Source: JASLEW01 sp035544875 (lineage in GTDB: Bacteria > Acidobacteriota > Thermoanaerobaculia > Multivoradales > UBA5704). From it: a DNA stretch of 64,000 nucleotides. The stretch covers positions 1 to 64,000 of the forward strand of contig DASZZP010000051.1 of assembly GCA_035544875.1 (NCBI GenBank), written 5' to 3'. The first letter of the stretch is position 1. The number at the start of each line of letters is the position of its first letter. The notes beneath the pieces are model-generated. The model was not told the origin of the DNA. It made no database searches and was given only the letters and a program-made list of their open reading frames with translations. The position numbers and the translations under genes were made by a program. This document shows positions 43,678 through 52,228 of this stretch, piece by piece.

Positions 43678-44972
43678 CAGGATCGCTCGCGCGACGAGCC
43701 AGAACCGGAACCGCCCTCGGCCAGCCCAGCGGGCTGCTGGCTGCCGGCCGCAAGTGGCACGGGCGAGCTGGCGCCGCTGCGCGGGCGGACCGGGGTGGCG
43801 GGAGCCGCTTGGTTGGCGGGATGGGCCAGCCTGCCCGGGAGGGTCCCGGAAGGTGCATCGCTGCCCGCCGAGTCGGCGACCGGCTCGGCGAAGCGCACCT
43901 GCGGCTGGGCGCGCAGGTAGGCGAGCACCACCTCCAGAGGATCGGGTGCGCCTGCGGCCGGCATGAGCTCGACCGTGTAGGTGCCCAGCGGTGTCGGTCC
44001 CCCGACCAGACGACCGTGCACGCTGAGCAGCAGCTCGCGGATCTGCCGCTCGGTCGTGCTGGCGGCGAAGACCAGCCGGACCTCGGGGCGGCTCGAGCTC
44101 TCGGCCGCCGCGGCCGAGCCGGAGCGCTGCCCGGCGCCGGGCACTCCGCGGGTGGGTTGCCCGCCGCCGGAGTCGCTGGACAGGGTGTGGAAGATCGCGG
44201 CTGGCGGACGCGAGAACTGGCCTCCCGCCAGCACGGCCAGCAGCGCGAGCTGGGCGGCGAACGCCCAGCGCACCGCGCGCGGGGTGGCGGCGAGCAAAGC
44301 CGGCATCCGCCGCGCCCGCCGCGTCGGCCCTGGCCGGCCCGTCCCTCGGGTCGGGCGTGCCTGTCGGCCCGGTAGCCGCTGATCCCTTTCGGCTGCCGCT
44401 CCCGCCACGGCGGTCAGCGAGATCTCGGCGGTGTCGGCGTTGTCGATGTCGGCGATCTCAGCCAGCTCCGCGCGATCCGCACGATTCGCAGGGTCCGCGA
44501 GCTCGACGCTGTTTTGCGCGCTGCCGGCCGCGGCTGGGCCGGCGGCATTGACCGCGGCCGCGGCCGCGCTGGTTCCGGGAGTGCCGCGAGGGCTGGTGGT
44601 GGCCTTGGCGGCCGCGGCCTCCGCGGCTTCGACGGCCTCGATGCGGGCCATCAAACGGGCCAGCTGGATCGGGTGCGGCGACGGCGAGACCTCGTCGCTC
44701 TCCCGCACCGCCGCGTTCTCCCGGCGGCACTCCTCCGCCTCGTCACGGCAGCGCGGGCACGAGCCGAGGTGCTCTTCGACCTCTCGGCGCTCGGTGGCCG
44801 CGAGGGTGCCGTTCGCGTACCAGGGAAGCAGCTCCCAGATCCGCTCATGGCCGCGCTCTTCGCGCTCCTTGCGCTGGTTGCCCGCGTCGCTCCCGCCCTG
44901 ACCTTTCGGCCCCTTGGGCCCCAGCGGCCCCTTTGGCCCCTCTGGCCCCTCTGGAATACTGGCTTCGCTCAT
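43677..44972 (-). CDS. Zinc-finger anti-sigma factor with protease-prodomain-like C-terminus
   Basis: This protein of 431 aa probably spans the inner membrane. The N-terminus has a Gly-Pro-Lys repeat. The putative zinc-finger anti-sigma domain contains LLPWYANGTL and VEEHLGSCPRCRDE. After an Ala-rich linker a single hydrophobic helix appears (WAFAAQLALLAVLAGG). The periplasmic part ends in a domain (VRLVFAASTTERQIRELL ... LGTYTVELM ... VRFAEPV) that resembles the inhibitory propeptide of subtilases. It is encoded between the ECF sigma factor and an S8 protease. GGAGGATTC precedes ATG 44972. Confidence 0.8.
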   Translation of the reverse strand: MSEASIPEGPEGPKGPLGPKGPKGQGGSDAGNQRKEREERGHERIWELLPWYANGTLAATERREVEEHLGSCPRCRDEAEECRRENAAVRESDEVSPSPHPIQLARLMARIEAVEAAEAAAAKATTSPRGTPGTSAAAAAVNAAGPAAAGSAQNSVELADPANRADRAELAEIADIDNADTAEISLTAVAGAAAERDQRLPGRQARPTRGTGRPGPTRRARRMPALLAATPRAVRWAFAAQLALLAVLAGGQFSRPPAAIFHTLSSDSGGGQPTRGVPGAGQRSGSAAAAESSSRPEVRLVFAASTTERQIRELLLSVHGRLVGGPTPLGTYTVELMPAAGAPDPLEVVLAYLRAQPQVRFAEPVADSAGSDAPSGTLPGRLAHPANQAAPATPVRPRSGASSPVPLAAGSQQPAGLAEGGSGSGSSRERS

Positions 44973-45016
44973 CGAATCCTCCGTCTGCCCGGGATTCCCG
45001 TCATCGACTTCCGCTC

Positions 45017-45613
45017 TCATCCTGCATGACTCGATACGCCCATCGCCGGCAGGACCTGCCTGAGGCGCCGGCGGGCGTGAAACATGCGCGTTTTCACGGT
45101 GTTGACCGGGCAGTCCACGATGTCGGCGATCTCCTGGTAGGACAGCCCGTAGTAGTAGGTCAGCTCGACCACCGAGCGCTGTTCGGGCGACAGCGCGCCG
45201 AGCGCCCGGCCCAGGGTCGAGGCCAGCTCGCGACGGGCCAGCAGGCTCTCCGGTTCCTCTGCGTCGATGGGCTCGTATTTCTCGTCCAGGACGCGCGAGT
45301 CGCCGCCCCCGCTTCGGTTGAGCTCGGTCGCGCCAGCCCCGGCGCGGCGCTGGCCGAGCGCCTTCATGGCCTTGTGATAGGCGATGCCGAAGATCCAGGT
45401 GGAAGCGCGCGAGCGGCCGTCGAAGGAAGCGGCGCGGGTCCACACCACCAGCATGACGTCGTTGAGCACCTCTTCGATCAGCTCGGCGCGCCGGGTGAGC
45501 TTGAACAGGTAGGCGAAGAGCCGTCGATAGTAGAGCGCGTAGAGCGCCTCGAAGGCCTTGCGGTCCTTGGCGGCGACCATGCGCAGCAGCTGGAGCTCGT
45601 CAGTTGGGGCCAT
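45017..45613 (-). CDS. ECF-type RNA polymerase sigma factor
   Basis: This sigma-70 family factor has 198 aa, with region 2 (YYRRLFAYLFKLTRRAELIEEVLNDVM, in pieces) and region 4 (LSPEQRSVVELTYYYGLSYQEIADIV, in pieces). There is no region 1 or 3. The gene order sigma > anti-sigma > protease on one strand suggests a single operon controlled by the anti-sigma protein. ATG 45613. Confidence 0.93.
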   Translation of the reverse strand: MAPTDELQLLRMVAAKDRKAFEALYALYYRRLFAYLFKLTRRAELIEEVLNDVMLVVWTRAASFDGRSRASTWIFGIAYHKAMKALGQRRAGAGATELNRSGGGDSRVLDEKYEPIDAEEPESLLARRELASTLGRALGALSPEQRSVVELTYYYGLSYQEIADIVDCPVNTVKTRMFHARRRLRQVLPAMGVSSHAG

Positions 45614-45808
45614 GATCAGACCGTATGTTCGGCGAGCCGCCTGGAAAGTTCAATCCCGCGCCCCGGGCGGGAGTGCCGGCTCCTGCTCGCCGCCGCGGGC
45701 TCTCATTCCCGCCGCGCTCGCAGAACCATTCGCCGGCGGGCGAGGACATACGTTGCGGACGCCGGATCAGGAATCACCAAGTACCCGGAGTCACGGGAGA
45801 TAGGGACC

Positions 45809-46231
45809 ATGAAACGGATACGTGGATCGATCGCGTTGGTTGCCCTGGCGCTGCTCGCGCTGCTCGGACTGGCGTGCGGCGGCGGCGGGGGCGGCTCCAG
45901 CCCGACCTCGCCAGCGCCCATGGCGGTGGTGGTGACGGTCACCGTCAAGGACTTCACCTACGCCCCCAAGGACGTGGTCATCAATCCGGGCGACACCGTG
46001 CAGTGGGTGCTGGCGCCCGGCAGCATGCTAGTCCACACGGTCACCGATGCGAACGGCGCCTTCGATAGCGGCTTTCTGAATGCTCCGAGCGCCTCCTTCA
46101 GCCGCACCTTTGACAACAGCACCAGCGGCCTGACGTTCAACTACCATTGCAAAACCCACTTTGTGAGCAATGGCATGGCAGGTTCGATCCGGGTGGGGCA
46201 GGCCGCCCCGCCACCGAGGCCCGGGTATTGA
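45809..46231 (+). CDS. Cupredoxin-domain lipoprotein
   Basis: This lipoprotein of 140 aa has the signal LLALLGLACGGGG and a plastocyanin-like copper domain. Copper ligands appear as His in LVHTVTDANGAF and Cys/His in FNYHCKTHF, with a downstream Met (NGMAG). It is probably a periplasmic electron carrier or copper-binding protein. ATG 45809 follows GGGAGATAGGGACC, a weak RBS. Confidence 0.85.
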   Translation: MKRIRGSIALVALALLALLGLACGGGGGGSSPTSPAPMAVVVTVTVKDFTYAPKDVVINPGDTVQWVLAPGSMLVHTVTDANGAFDSGFLNAPSASFSRTFDNSTSGLTFNYHCKTHFVSNGMAGSIRVGQAAPPPRPGY

Positions 46232-46321
46232 CCGCCGATTGAAGAGACGCGATGGCGGCGCCGCCGATCGCCGGACAGAACGGCGGATCGGCACGCGAGC
46301 AAGCACGAGGTCCGGCCGGAC

Positions 46322-46327
46322 TAGAAT
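46322..46327 (+). promoter_or_regulatory. TAGAAT box upstream of the Calx-beta gene
   Basis: TAGAAT lies 34 bases before ATG 46356, and GAGGAGG (about 46341-46347) lies between as RBS. Confidence 0.4.
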
Positions 46328-46355
46328 CCTCGCTGGTTGAGAGGAGGATCTCGCG

Positions 46356-48047
46356 ATGCGACCGTGCTTGCTGGTGGCCATGGCCACTCTATTCGCTGCC
46401 ACCCTGTCTCCAGACCGGGCCTTGCCGTCGGCAAACCCGGCTGTCGCTCAGCCGGGGGTGCTCGGCTTCGACCCAACGACCTACTTCGTGCCGGAGAACT
46501 CGGGTCATGCCACGATCACCGTCACCCGGACCGCAGGCGCCGACGGCGCCGTCTCGGCCAGCTACGCCGCGACCGCCGGGTCGGCGGTTGCCGGAGTCAA
46601 CTTCATGACGGTCAGCGGCACCCTGACCTGGGCTGATCAGGAGAGCGCGCCCAAGAGCATCGCGGTGCCGCTGATCGACGACGGCCATGTGGATCCGACC
46701 TTGACGGTCAACCTCTCCCTGAGCGTCGCGACCGGCGGCGCCGTCATCGATCCCAACCGCGCCAGCGGCGTGCTCGACATCCAGGATACCGACAGCACCT
46801 CGTCCTCCGGCAGCGTCCAGTTCGCATCGAGCTTCTTTGCCGGCGCGCCCGGCGGCCCGGCGACGATCCTGGTCACGCGCGGCGGCGGCAGCGGCGGCCC
46901 GGCCGGCGTCCATTACTCGACCGGCGGCGGCAGCGCCGCGGCCGGAGTGGACTACACCCCGGTCACCGGCACCCTCGCCTTTGCCGCCGGCGACGACGGG
47001 CCGCTCAGCTTTCAGGTGCCGCTCCTCGCCTCGGGCGCGGCCGGCGGCAGCAAGAACCTGGGCCTCGCGCTTTCTGACCCGACCACCGGCGCGACCCTGG
47101 GGAGCCCGCCGGTGGCGACGCTGGTCATCCAGGAGCCGCCGGCACCCGCCGGGCCGCTCACCATCGATGACGAGATCTGCGACGAGTTTCGCGCCAGCGG
47201 GCTGCTCGACCGCATTCGGGTCGGTGCGCCGCAGAGCAACAAACCGGTTGGAGTGAATGTGGCTTTCACCCGCAGCGGCGATTTCGCGGGCATCGCCTAC
47301 AGCGGCAACGGCCCGGGCACGGCGGAGCACCAGCTGGCGTTCTCGACCAATCCCGAGGAGACGACGCTGCTGCGCAACCCGCAGCGGCTGCAGCTGTTTT
47401 CGATCAGCGTCACGCGCAACGCGCTCAACTCGGACCTGGTGCCGCATGGCGATCCTGACGAGCTGGCGGCGGCGATCAATCCGACCAACGATCCCAACGT
47501 CACCGGCGCCGCGCTGCTCACCTTCGACAACGTCGATCCCAACGGCCGCGACTCGGACGCCAAGCCGGGCCGCGGTCTCACGCCGCTGCTCTCGGTCTGC
47601 CACGGCAAGCTCACCGGCGCCGACGTCCACTTGCTGCGCGTGCTGTCGAAGGTGGCGCGGGCGTCGGCTGCCACCGGCAGCGCCAAGCTGGCCATCTTTC
47701 GCGGCGCGGGATCGAACGTCTACCGCATCGACCTCTATCCGCTCGATTCGACGGGCGCTGCCACCGGCCGGCTCGCGGTCACGGTCAGCGTGAGCTACGA
47801 CCCGGCCGGCAATCTGGCGAGCGGCGCGATGCACGTCTTGCCCCGCTGCGGCGCGACACTGTCGGCCGCCTGCACCACGTCGGGTCCGGCGGAGCTCGAT
47901 CTCGTCAAGCCGCAGCCGGCGGGCGCTTTCGCCCCGCCCACGCCCTATCGAGTGTTCACCCTGGGAAAACAGGGCGACGGTCAGCCCGACGCGACCATTG
48001 ACTGGAAGGACCTACTCAATGGCAGCACCTGGCAGGCGCCTCCCTAG
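46356..48047 (+). CDS. Secreted protein with Calx-beta repeats
   Basis: The protein has 563 aa with a signal peptide (about residues 5-30). Two Calx-beta domains follow (about residues 35-145 and 150-265), each with the V-x-E-N/D, GSA..G.DF/Y and L-x-I-x-D pattern. The C-terminal 280 residues are an unrecognised domain with about four Cys, probably extracellular. Calx-beta domains bind calcium and are common in adhesive surface proteins. The next gene begins inside its 3' end, so the two may be coupled. Confidence 0.8.
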   Translation: MRPCLLVAMATLFAATLSPDRALPSANPAVAQPGVLGFDPTTYFVPENSGHATITVTRTAGADGAVSASYAATAGSAVAGVNFMTVSGTLTWADQESAPKSIAVPLIDDGHVDPTLTVNLSLSVATGGAVIDPNRASGVLDIQDTDSTSSSGSVQFASSFFAGAPGGPATILVTRGGGSGGPAGVHYSTGGGSAAAGVDYTPVTGTLAFAAGDDGPLSFQVPLLASGAAGGSKNLGLALSDPTTGATLGSPPVATLVIQEPPAPAGPLTIDDEICDEFRASGLLDRIRVGAPQSNKPVGVNVAFTRSGDFAGIAYSGNGPGTAEHQLAFSTNPEETTLLRNPQRLQLFSISVTRNALNSDLVPHGDPDELAAAINPTNDPNVTGAALLTFDNVDPNGRDSDAKPGRGLTPLLSVCHGKLTGADVHLLRVLSKVARASAATGSAKLAIFRGAGSNVYRIDLYPLDSTGAATGRLAVTVSVSYDPAGNLASGAMHVLPRCGATLSAACTTSGPAELDLVKPQPAGAFAPPTPYRVFTLGKQGDGQPDATIDWKDLLNGSTWQAPP

Positions 48048-48555
48048 CAGCGGGCGGCTGCCCGCTGCGCCCGATGAGAATAGCGGGCGGCTGCCCGCTG
48101 CGCCCGATAAGAATGCCAAGCCTCGCCGGCTCCTGGTGGCGCTGGCCGGGCTCGCTCTGCTCGCCGCCCTGGTCGGCTGTGGAACCGTCAAGTCGCCCAC
48201 CGAGCCGCCGCCGGGGTCGGCGAGCGGAGCTCTCACCTTTACCCAGATCCAGAACGGAATCTTCTCCTTGACCTGCGCCAAGGCGGGGTGCCACAACGCC
48301 GCCTCTGCGCAAGAAGGCATGGTGCTGGAGGCGGGAGTCAGCTACGGCCTGATCGTCGGCCATCCGGCGACCGAAGCGCCGTCGCTCCAGCGGGTCAAAC
48401 CGGGCGATCCGGAGCACAGCTACCTGCTCAAGAAGCTGCGCGGCGATCCCGACATCACCGGCTCGCGCATGCCGCTCTCCGGACCGCCCTTCCTCACGCC
48501 GCAGCAGATCGCCGGCATCGCCGCCTGGATCCAGGCGGGCGCCCCGAACAACTGA
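48019..48555 (+). CDS. Lipoprotein with cytochrome c-like CX4CH motif
   Basis: The protein has about 178 aa. The first 30 residues include two copies of SGRLPAAPD from a 33-base direct repeat. A hydrophobic segment then leads to the lipobox LLAALVGC. The mature part has SLTCAKAGCHN (Cys, four residues, Cys-His), then a segment with PSLQRVKPGDPEHSYLLKKL and SRMPLSGPP. This looks like the mono-haem domains in acidobacterial and planctomycetal secreted proteins, but the spacing differs from CXXCH. Start ATG 48019 overlaps the previous gene by 29 bases and is the only one that keeps a charged n-region. Confidence 0.65.
   Translation: MAAPGRRLPSSGRLPAAPDENSGRLPAAPDKNAKPRRLLVALAGLALLAALVGCGTVKSPTEPPPGSASGALTFTQIQNGIFSLTCAKAGCHNAASAQEGMVLEAGVSYGLIVGHPATEAPSLQRVKPGDPEHSYLLKKLRGDPDITGSRMPLSGPPFLTPQQIAGIAAWIQAGAPNN
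48049..48114 (+). repeat. 33-base direct repeat with internal hairpin
   Basis: There are two adjacent copies (48049-48081 and 48082-48114) that differ at one position. Each contains the hairpin agcgggc-ggct-gcccgct. They start one base after the Calx-beta stop and lie within the N-terminus of the next lipoprotein gene. They could act as a weak structured terminator or attenuator. Confidence 0.85.
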
Positions 48556-48598
48556 GTCCCGTCGAGAGCGAAGCAATGAAGCGCGAGCGAGCGCAAAG

Positions 48599-49588
48599 AT
48601 GAAGACGAGGAGAACGGCGATGGAGGCTCGACCGGTGGCACTTGCTGCAGGGGGCTGGCGCACCGTCCTGCCGGTGATTTCCATTCTCATGGCGTTGTCG
48701 ACGCCGGCCGGAGCGGCGGCGCGCCAGGCGGCGGCGGGCGAAGCCGAGCGGGCCGCCTCCGAGCCCGTGCCGCAACCGGCGCCGGCCGGCTCAGCCGCGG
48801 GTGAGAGCGCCGCGACGCCGGCCGCTGAGCAGGGGCCGACCCCCGGAGCGCCCGGCCAGGATGAGGTGGCGTCCCGCGACCCGGTCGGCGCGCGTCTGAT
48901 CGACGTGCCGGCGCCCTATACCGTCGGCAGGCACAAGCTCGAGCTGCTCTTCACCCACCGTTTCGTGCAGCCGGTCAACCAGGGGAGCTCCCACAACCTG
49001 TGGGGACTGGACAGCGCCGCCGACGTCGGAATCGGGCTGGCCTTCGGCGTGACCCGCCGGCTCGACCTCTCGGCCTACCGCTCGTCGTTCGAAGAAGACT
49101 TCGAGCTCGCTGCGAAGCTCATGCTCGTCGACCAGGCACCGCGAATCCCGGTGGCGATCGCGGTACGGGCCGGCGCCGACCTGCTCGGCCGCCAGGGGAT
49201 CGCGGCACCCCACCGGCCGTTTGCACAGCTCTTGCTCGCCTCTCACTTCGCGCGCGGCGTCAGTCTGTTCGTCTCGCCCACCTATGTGCGCGACACGCCG
49301 CTGCTGCGCAACGCGTTCAACGTGCCTATCGGCGCCACCATGCCGTTGCCGGCGCGGCTCCTGCTGGAGGTCGAGGCCATACCCCCCGTCCATCGGCTGA
49401 AGCAGGGCAGCCTCTTTGCATGGCATGCGGCGCTGATGAGGGCGCTCGGTGGCCACATCTTCCAGATCGTGGTCGGCAACTCCCGAGCCACCACCGTCGA
49501 CCAGTACGTCGGCGGCGACGCGGCCTCCGGCTTCGCCAGAAGCGATGTCCGGCTAGGCTTCAACCTGGTGCGCTACTTCCCGGGCTGA
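48599..49588 (+). CDS. DUF5777-like beta-barrel protein
   Basis: The protein has 329 aa with a signal peptide (about residues 20-45) and an Ala/Pro-rich linker. From about residue 100 it has the alternating pattern of outer-membrane beta-strands (HKLELLFTHRFVQPV, ADVGIGLAFGVTRRLDLSAY, ...VRLGFNLVRYF) and ends in an aromatic-containing strand. This fits the DUF5777 family, whose function is unknown. It follows the haem-like lipoprotein by 43 bases and may belong to the same unit. It overlaps the convergent DCC1 gene by 29 bases. Confidence 0.75.
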   Translation: MKTRRTAMEARPVALAAGGWRTVLPVISILMALSTPAGAAARQAAAGEAERAASEPVPQPAPAGSAAGESAATPAAEQGPTPGAPGQDEVASRDPVGARLIDVPAPYTVGRHKLELLFTHRFVQPVNQGSSHNLWGLDSAADVGIGLAFGVTRRLDLSAYRSSFEEDFELAAKLMLVDQAPRIPVAIAVRAGADLLGRQGIAAPHRPFAQLLLASHFARGVSLFVSPTYVRDTPLLRNAFNVPIGATMPLPARLLLEVEAIPPVHRLKQGSLFAWHAALMRALGGHIFQIVVGNSRATTVDQYVGGDAASGFARSDVRLGFNLVRYFPG

Positions 49589-50201
49589 GAGGATCCTCCG
49601 GGCGGCCGTGGCGGCGCGCGCGCCGGGCGAAGAGGCCGCCGACCAGGAAGGCCGCGCCGAGTCCCAGCACGCCAAAAGCGAGGACGCGGCGGCGCTGGTG
49701 GGAGCGTCGAGCGCGCCGCCCCGCGGCCGAGTCCGGGACGCCATCCGCTGGCGGCGGCACTCCGAAGACCAGTCGGTCGAGTCGGGTGAGCGCCGGCCGG
49801 TGAGTGGCGACCCAGCGATAGCCCCACTCCAGGACGGGGCGGGCGCCGGGGAGGCGCTGGTAGAGGTCGAGCCAGCGGCGATGCCCGGGGTTGGGCGCGG
49901 CCGCCAGGGCGCGGAACACCGCCTCGGCGCCCTCGAACACCTCGCCCTGCGGCTCGATCAGCTGGACGGCACGGCGGAATCGCTCGCGCGGCACGGTCGG
50001 GAAGCGCGCCGCGGCCTGCTGGAAAGGTTCGAAGGCGACGCTGTCGCCGGTCAGCCGCTGCCAGCGGGCGATCCAAGAGCGGCAGAAGCCGCAGTCGCCG
50101 TCAAAGACCATCAGCGGCCGTGGTGGTGGATTGGGGACCCGCAACGGTGCTTTCACGACCCTCCGCGCCTCCTCCCGCATCATACCCGCACTGCGCCCCA
50201 C
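49560..50201 (-). CDS. DCC1-like thiol-disulfide oxidoreductase family protein (DUF393)
   Basis: The protein has 213 aa. The N-terminal thioredoxin-like domain carries FDGDCGFCRSWI with the DxxCxxC signature and RFRRAVQLIEPQGEVFEGAEA. A C-terminal hydrophobic helix (about residues 172-190) with basic residues may anchor it to the membrane. Its partner and role are unknown. Confidence 0.88.
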   Translation of the reverse strand: MGRSAGMMREEARRVVKAPLRVPNPPPRPLMVFDGDCGFCRSWIARWQRLTGDSVAFEPFQQAAARFPTVPRERFRRAVQLIEPQGEVFEGAEAVFRALAAAPNPGHRRWLDLYQRLPGARPVLEWGYRWVATHRPALTRLDRLVFGVPPPADGVPDSAAGRRARRSHQRRRVLAFGVLGLGAAFLVGGLFARRARRHGRPEDPLSPGSSAPG

Positions 50202-50286
50202 GCTCTCGTGGCGCGGCCGGCGAGCCGGCGAGGATCGCGCTTCCCGCCTGGCCGTCAGGCCGCCTCGGGCCGTCCGGCGGCGCCTG

Positions 50287-50310
50287 GAGCCCGGGAGCCC
50301 GGGAGCCCGG
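50287..50310. repeat. Three 8-base tandem repeats between genes
   Basis: There are three perfect units of gagcccgg in the divergent gap before the PilZ-protein gene. Confidence 0.8.
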
Positions 50311-50376
50311 TCCCGCCCTTCCGTCGCACAGGAGGGCGGCGTATCCTTAGAGACAGCGCGCGGGAGGTCTGTGGGG

Positions 50377-51066
50377 ATGAATCGACGCCGGAGCCCTCGC
50401 TCTCCGAGACGGGTGCAGATCCAGTTCTGGCAGCCGGGGGAGAAGATTCATCGCGGCTACACCACCAACCTCTCTTCCACGGGCATGCACATTACCACCA
50501 GCGAGCCGTTGCCGCCGCGTTCGCGCCTGCGTGTCGAGATCGTCCGTGGCGAGCGCGGGTTCGTCGTCGAAGGTGTGGTCGCGCATCGCCGCACCGTCCA
50601 TCCCGAGCTGGCCAAGGTGGTCACCCCGGGCATGGGGGTGCGCTTCCTCTCCCCGCAGGAGCTGATCCACGAGCTCTTCCCCGACTCACTCGGCGGGAAC
50701 GGGAGCCGGGCGCACAGCACCACCGGCACGGCGCACGTGATCGAGCAGGACGAGGGAACCGAGCGCCGGATCTTCAGCGTCCGCTTCGCCAGCGCCCAGG
50801 ACTTCCTCGGCATCTATCAGCGCGACATCGTCAACGGCGGCCTCTTCGTCGCCACCGGCCGGCCGGGGCGGGTGCACGAGGTGGTCAACGTCGAGCTCTT
50901 CCCGCCCGATGGGGCGCCCCCCGTCGTCTTGCGGGCGCGCGTCGTCCAGCGCTTCCAGCCCGAGCCCGGCAGCGGCGCCATCCTGGTTGGCATGGGGGTG
51001 GAGCTGCTCGATCTCGAGGCCGCCCTGGAGCTCCTGCAACCGCTCATCGAACGCCAGGGCCGCTGA
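50377..51066 (+). CDS. PilZ-domain protein (tandem)
   Basis: The protein has 229 aa. The N-terminal PilZ-like domain has an Arg-rich RSPRSPRR stretch followed by NLSSTGMHI, resembling the RxxxR and DxSxxG c-di-GMP motifs. The second half (ERRIFSVRFASAQDF ... NGGLFVATGRP) looks like another, degenerate PilZ domain without the Arg motif. It may link c-di-GMP to motility or gliding. It is convergent with the PIN-toxin gene and overlaps it by 23 bases. Confidence 0.8.
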   Translation: MNRRRSPRSPRRVQIQFWQPGEKIHRGYTTNLSSTGMHITTSEPLPPRSRLRVEIVRGERGFVVEGVVAHRRTVHPELAKVVTPGMGVRFLSPQELIHELFPDSLGGNGSRAHSTTGTAHVIEQDEGTERRIFSVRFASAQDFLGIYQRDIVNGGLFVATGRPGRVHEVVNVELFPPDGAPPVVLRARVVQRFQPEPGSGAILVGMGVELLDLEAALELLQPLIERQGR

Positions 51067-51508
51067 GCGCGGGGCGCGGCCTCTTCCCACCGCCAGCAAA
51101 CAGCTCGACACATTCCCGGGCGTCGAGGACGGGCAACTCCGCTTCCCGGTAATCCCGCTTGTTGCGTGTGACGACGGCGCTGAGGTCGTGCGCCACGGCC
51201 GTGTAGTACTGAATGGCATCCTCGAAATCCTTGAAGGAGGAGGCGAGCGCGAGCTCGATGACCTGCTCGTCGACAGCGAGCACGCGGACCAGGAGCTTGA
51301 GCTTCCGGAGAGTGCTCACGGCTTCGGGCGCGGACATCTGCTGCCTCAGGATATAGAACAGGTTGGAGAAGACCAGGGGCGATACGCAGCCCTCGATCCG
51401 GCCGTCCTGCACGGCTACCATTAGATCCGCCGCGGCGGCGAAGAACGGCTCCCTTCCCAGCAGAAGGTCGAGGATGACGTCGGTGTCGAGGAAGACGCGC
51501 GCGATCAT
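51044..51508 (-). CDS. PIN-domain toxin (VapC-like)
   Basis: This PIN-fold ribonuclease has 154 aa. The acidic active-site set is visible: the first Asp in VFLDTDVILDLL, Glu in the early helix, Asp in FKDFEDAIQY and the later RNKRDY. The C-terminus ends with a Gly/Pro tail that overlaps the PilZ gene. ATG 51508 overlaps the antitoxin stop. It is probably toxic by cleaving RNA when unpaired. Confidence 0.9.
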   Translation of the reverse strand: MIARVFLDTDVILDLLLGREPFFAAAADLMVAVQDGRIEGCVSPLVFSNLFYILRQQMSAPEAVSTLRKLKLLVRVLAVDEQVIELALASSFKDFEDAIQYYTAVAHDLSAVVTRNKRDYREAELPVLDARECVELFAGGGKRPRPALSGPGVR

Positions 51509-51753
51509 GAGTGCTTGCGGGTCAGGTACTCGGCGTAGCCTTTCTTCGAGGTGTCGACCTCCTTGCACGCAAGAATACCGGCCAGCTCGGAGACGATCCC
51601 GGTCAGCTCCCGCGAGTTGGCACCCTCATCGCGAGTGAGCCCGAGAAAATAGCTTTCCACCACTCGGGAGAGGCTGACGCCTCGGCGCTGAGCATAGAGC
51701 TTGGCTTTCTCGATGACTTGCTGGTCGAGCTTCAGGGTCAGTTTGGTGTCCAT
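51505..51753 (-). CDS. DUF6364-type antitoxin
   Basis: This small 82-aa protein has an N-terminal ribbon-helix-helix-like region (KLTLKLDQQVIEKAKLYA ... VSLSRVVESYF). Proteins of this type neutralise PIN toxins and repress their own promoter. The gene precedes and overlaps the toxin gene. Confidence 0.85.
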   Translation of the reverse strand: MDTKLTLKLDQQVIEKAKLYAQRRGVSLSRVVESYFLGLTRDEGANSRELTGIVSELAGILACKEVDTSKKGYAEYLTRKHS

Positions 51754-51764
51754 GCCGTCTCCTG

Positions 51765-51803
51765 ATACGTATAAAACCTAGCATAACTGTACGGCATCGT
51801 CAA
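51765..51803 (-). promoter_or_regulatory. Promoter and operator of the PIN toxin-antitoxin pair
   Basis: On the minus strand there is TTGACG (51798-51803), a 17-base spacer and TAGGTT (51775-51780). A palindrome atacgtat (51765-51772) sits at the expected transcription start and suits an RHH autorepressor. Confidence 0.55.
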
Positions 51804-51837
51804 TAGAGTGGTCTACAATGCCGCGGGAGGTACGGCC

Positions 51838-52194
51838 ATGATCAACGGAGTGCATGCCCTGTTGTATGTCAAGGACGCGGAGCGGGTGCGCGAGTTCTTT
51901 CGCGACGTGCTCGGGTTCTCTTCCGTCGATGCCGGCCATGGCTGGCTCATCTTTGCCCTGCCGCCGGCCGAGCTGGGCATCCACCCGACGGAGGACGGCG
52001 GGCACCAGGCGCTCTACCTCTTATGCGACGACGTCAAGGCGGCGGTCAGGGAGCTCGAGAGCAAGGGGGTGCAGATCGCCCGGGCGATTCACGAAGAGTC
52101 CTGGGGCCTGGTGACGGCGCTGGCGCTGCCCGGGGGTGGCGAGATCGGTCTCTACCAGCCCAAGCACCCGACGGCCTTGCACCTGCCGCGCTGA
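51838..52194 (+). CDS. VOC-family (glyoxalase-like) protein
   Basis: This vicinal-oxygen-chelate protein has 118 aa in two beta-alpha-beta-beta-beta units (VHALLYVKDAERVREFFRDV ... LYLLCDDVKAAVRELE). Metal ligands are only partly clear (His near the N-terminus, Glu in GGEIGLYQP). The function is unknown; such proteins include fosfomycin and bleomycin resistance and isomerases. GGGAGG precedes ATG 51838. Confidence 0.85.
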   Translation: MINGVHALLYVKDAERVREFFRDVLGFSSVDAGHGWLIFALPPAELGIHPTEDGGHQALYLLCDDVKAAVRELESKGVQIARAIHEESWGLVTALALPGGGEIGLYQPKHPTALHLPR

Positions 52195-52228
52195 AGGCCC
52201 CGGCACGCCGCCATGTGGAGCGCCGGCG

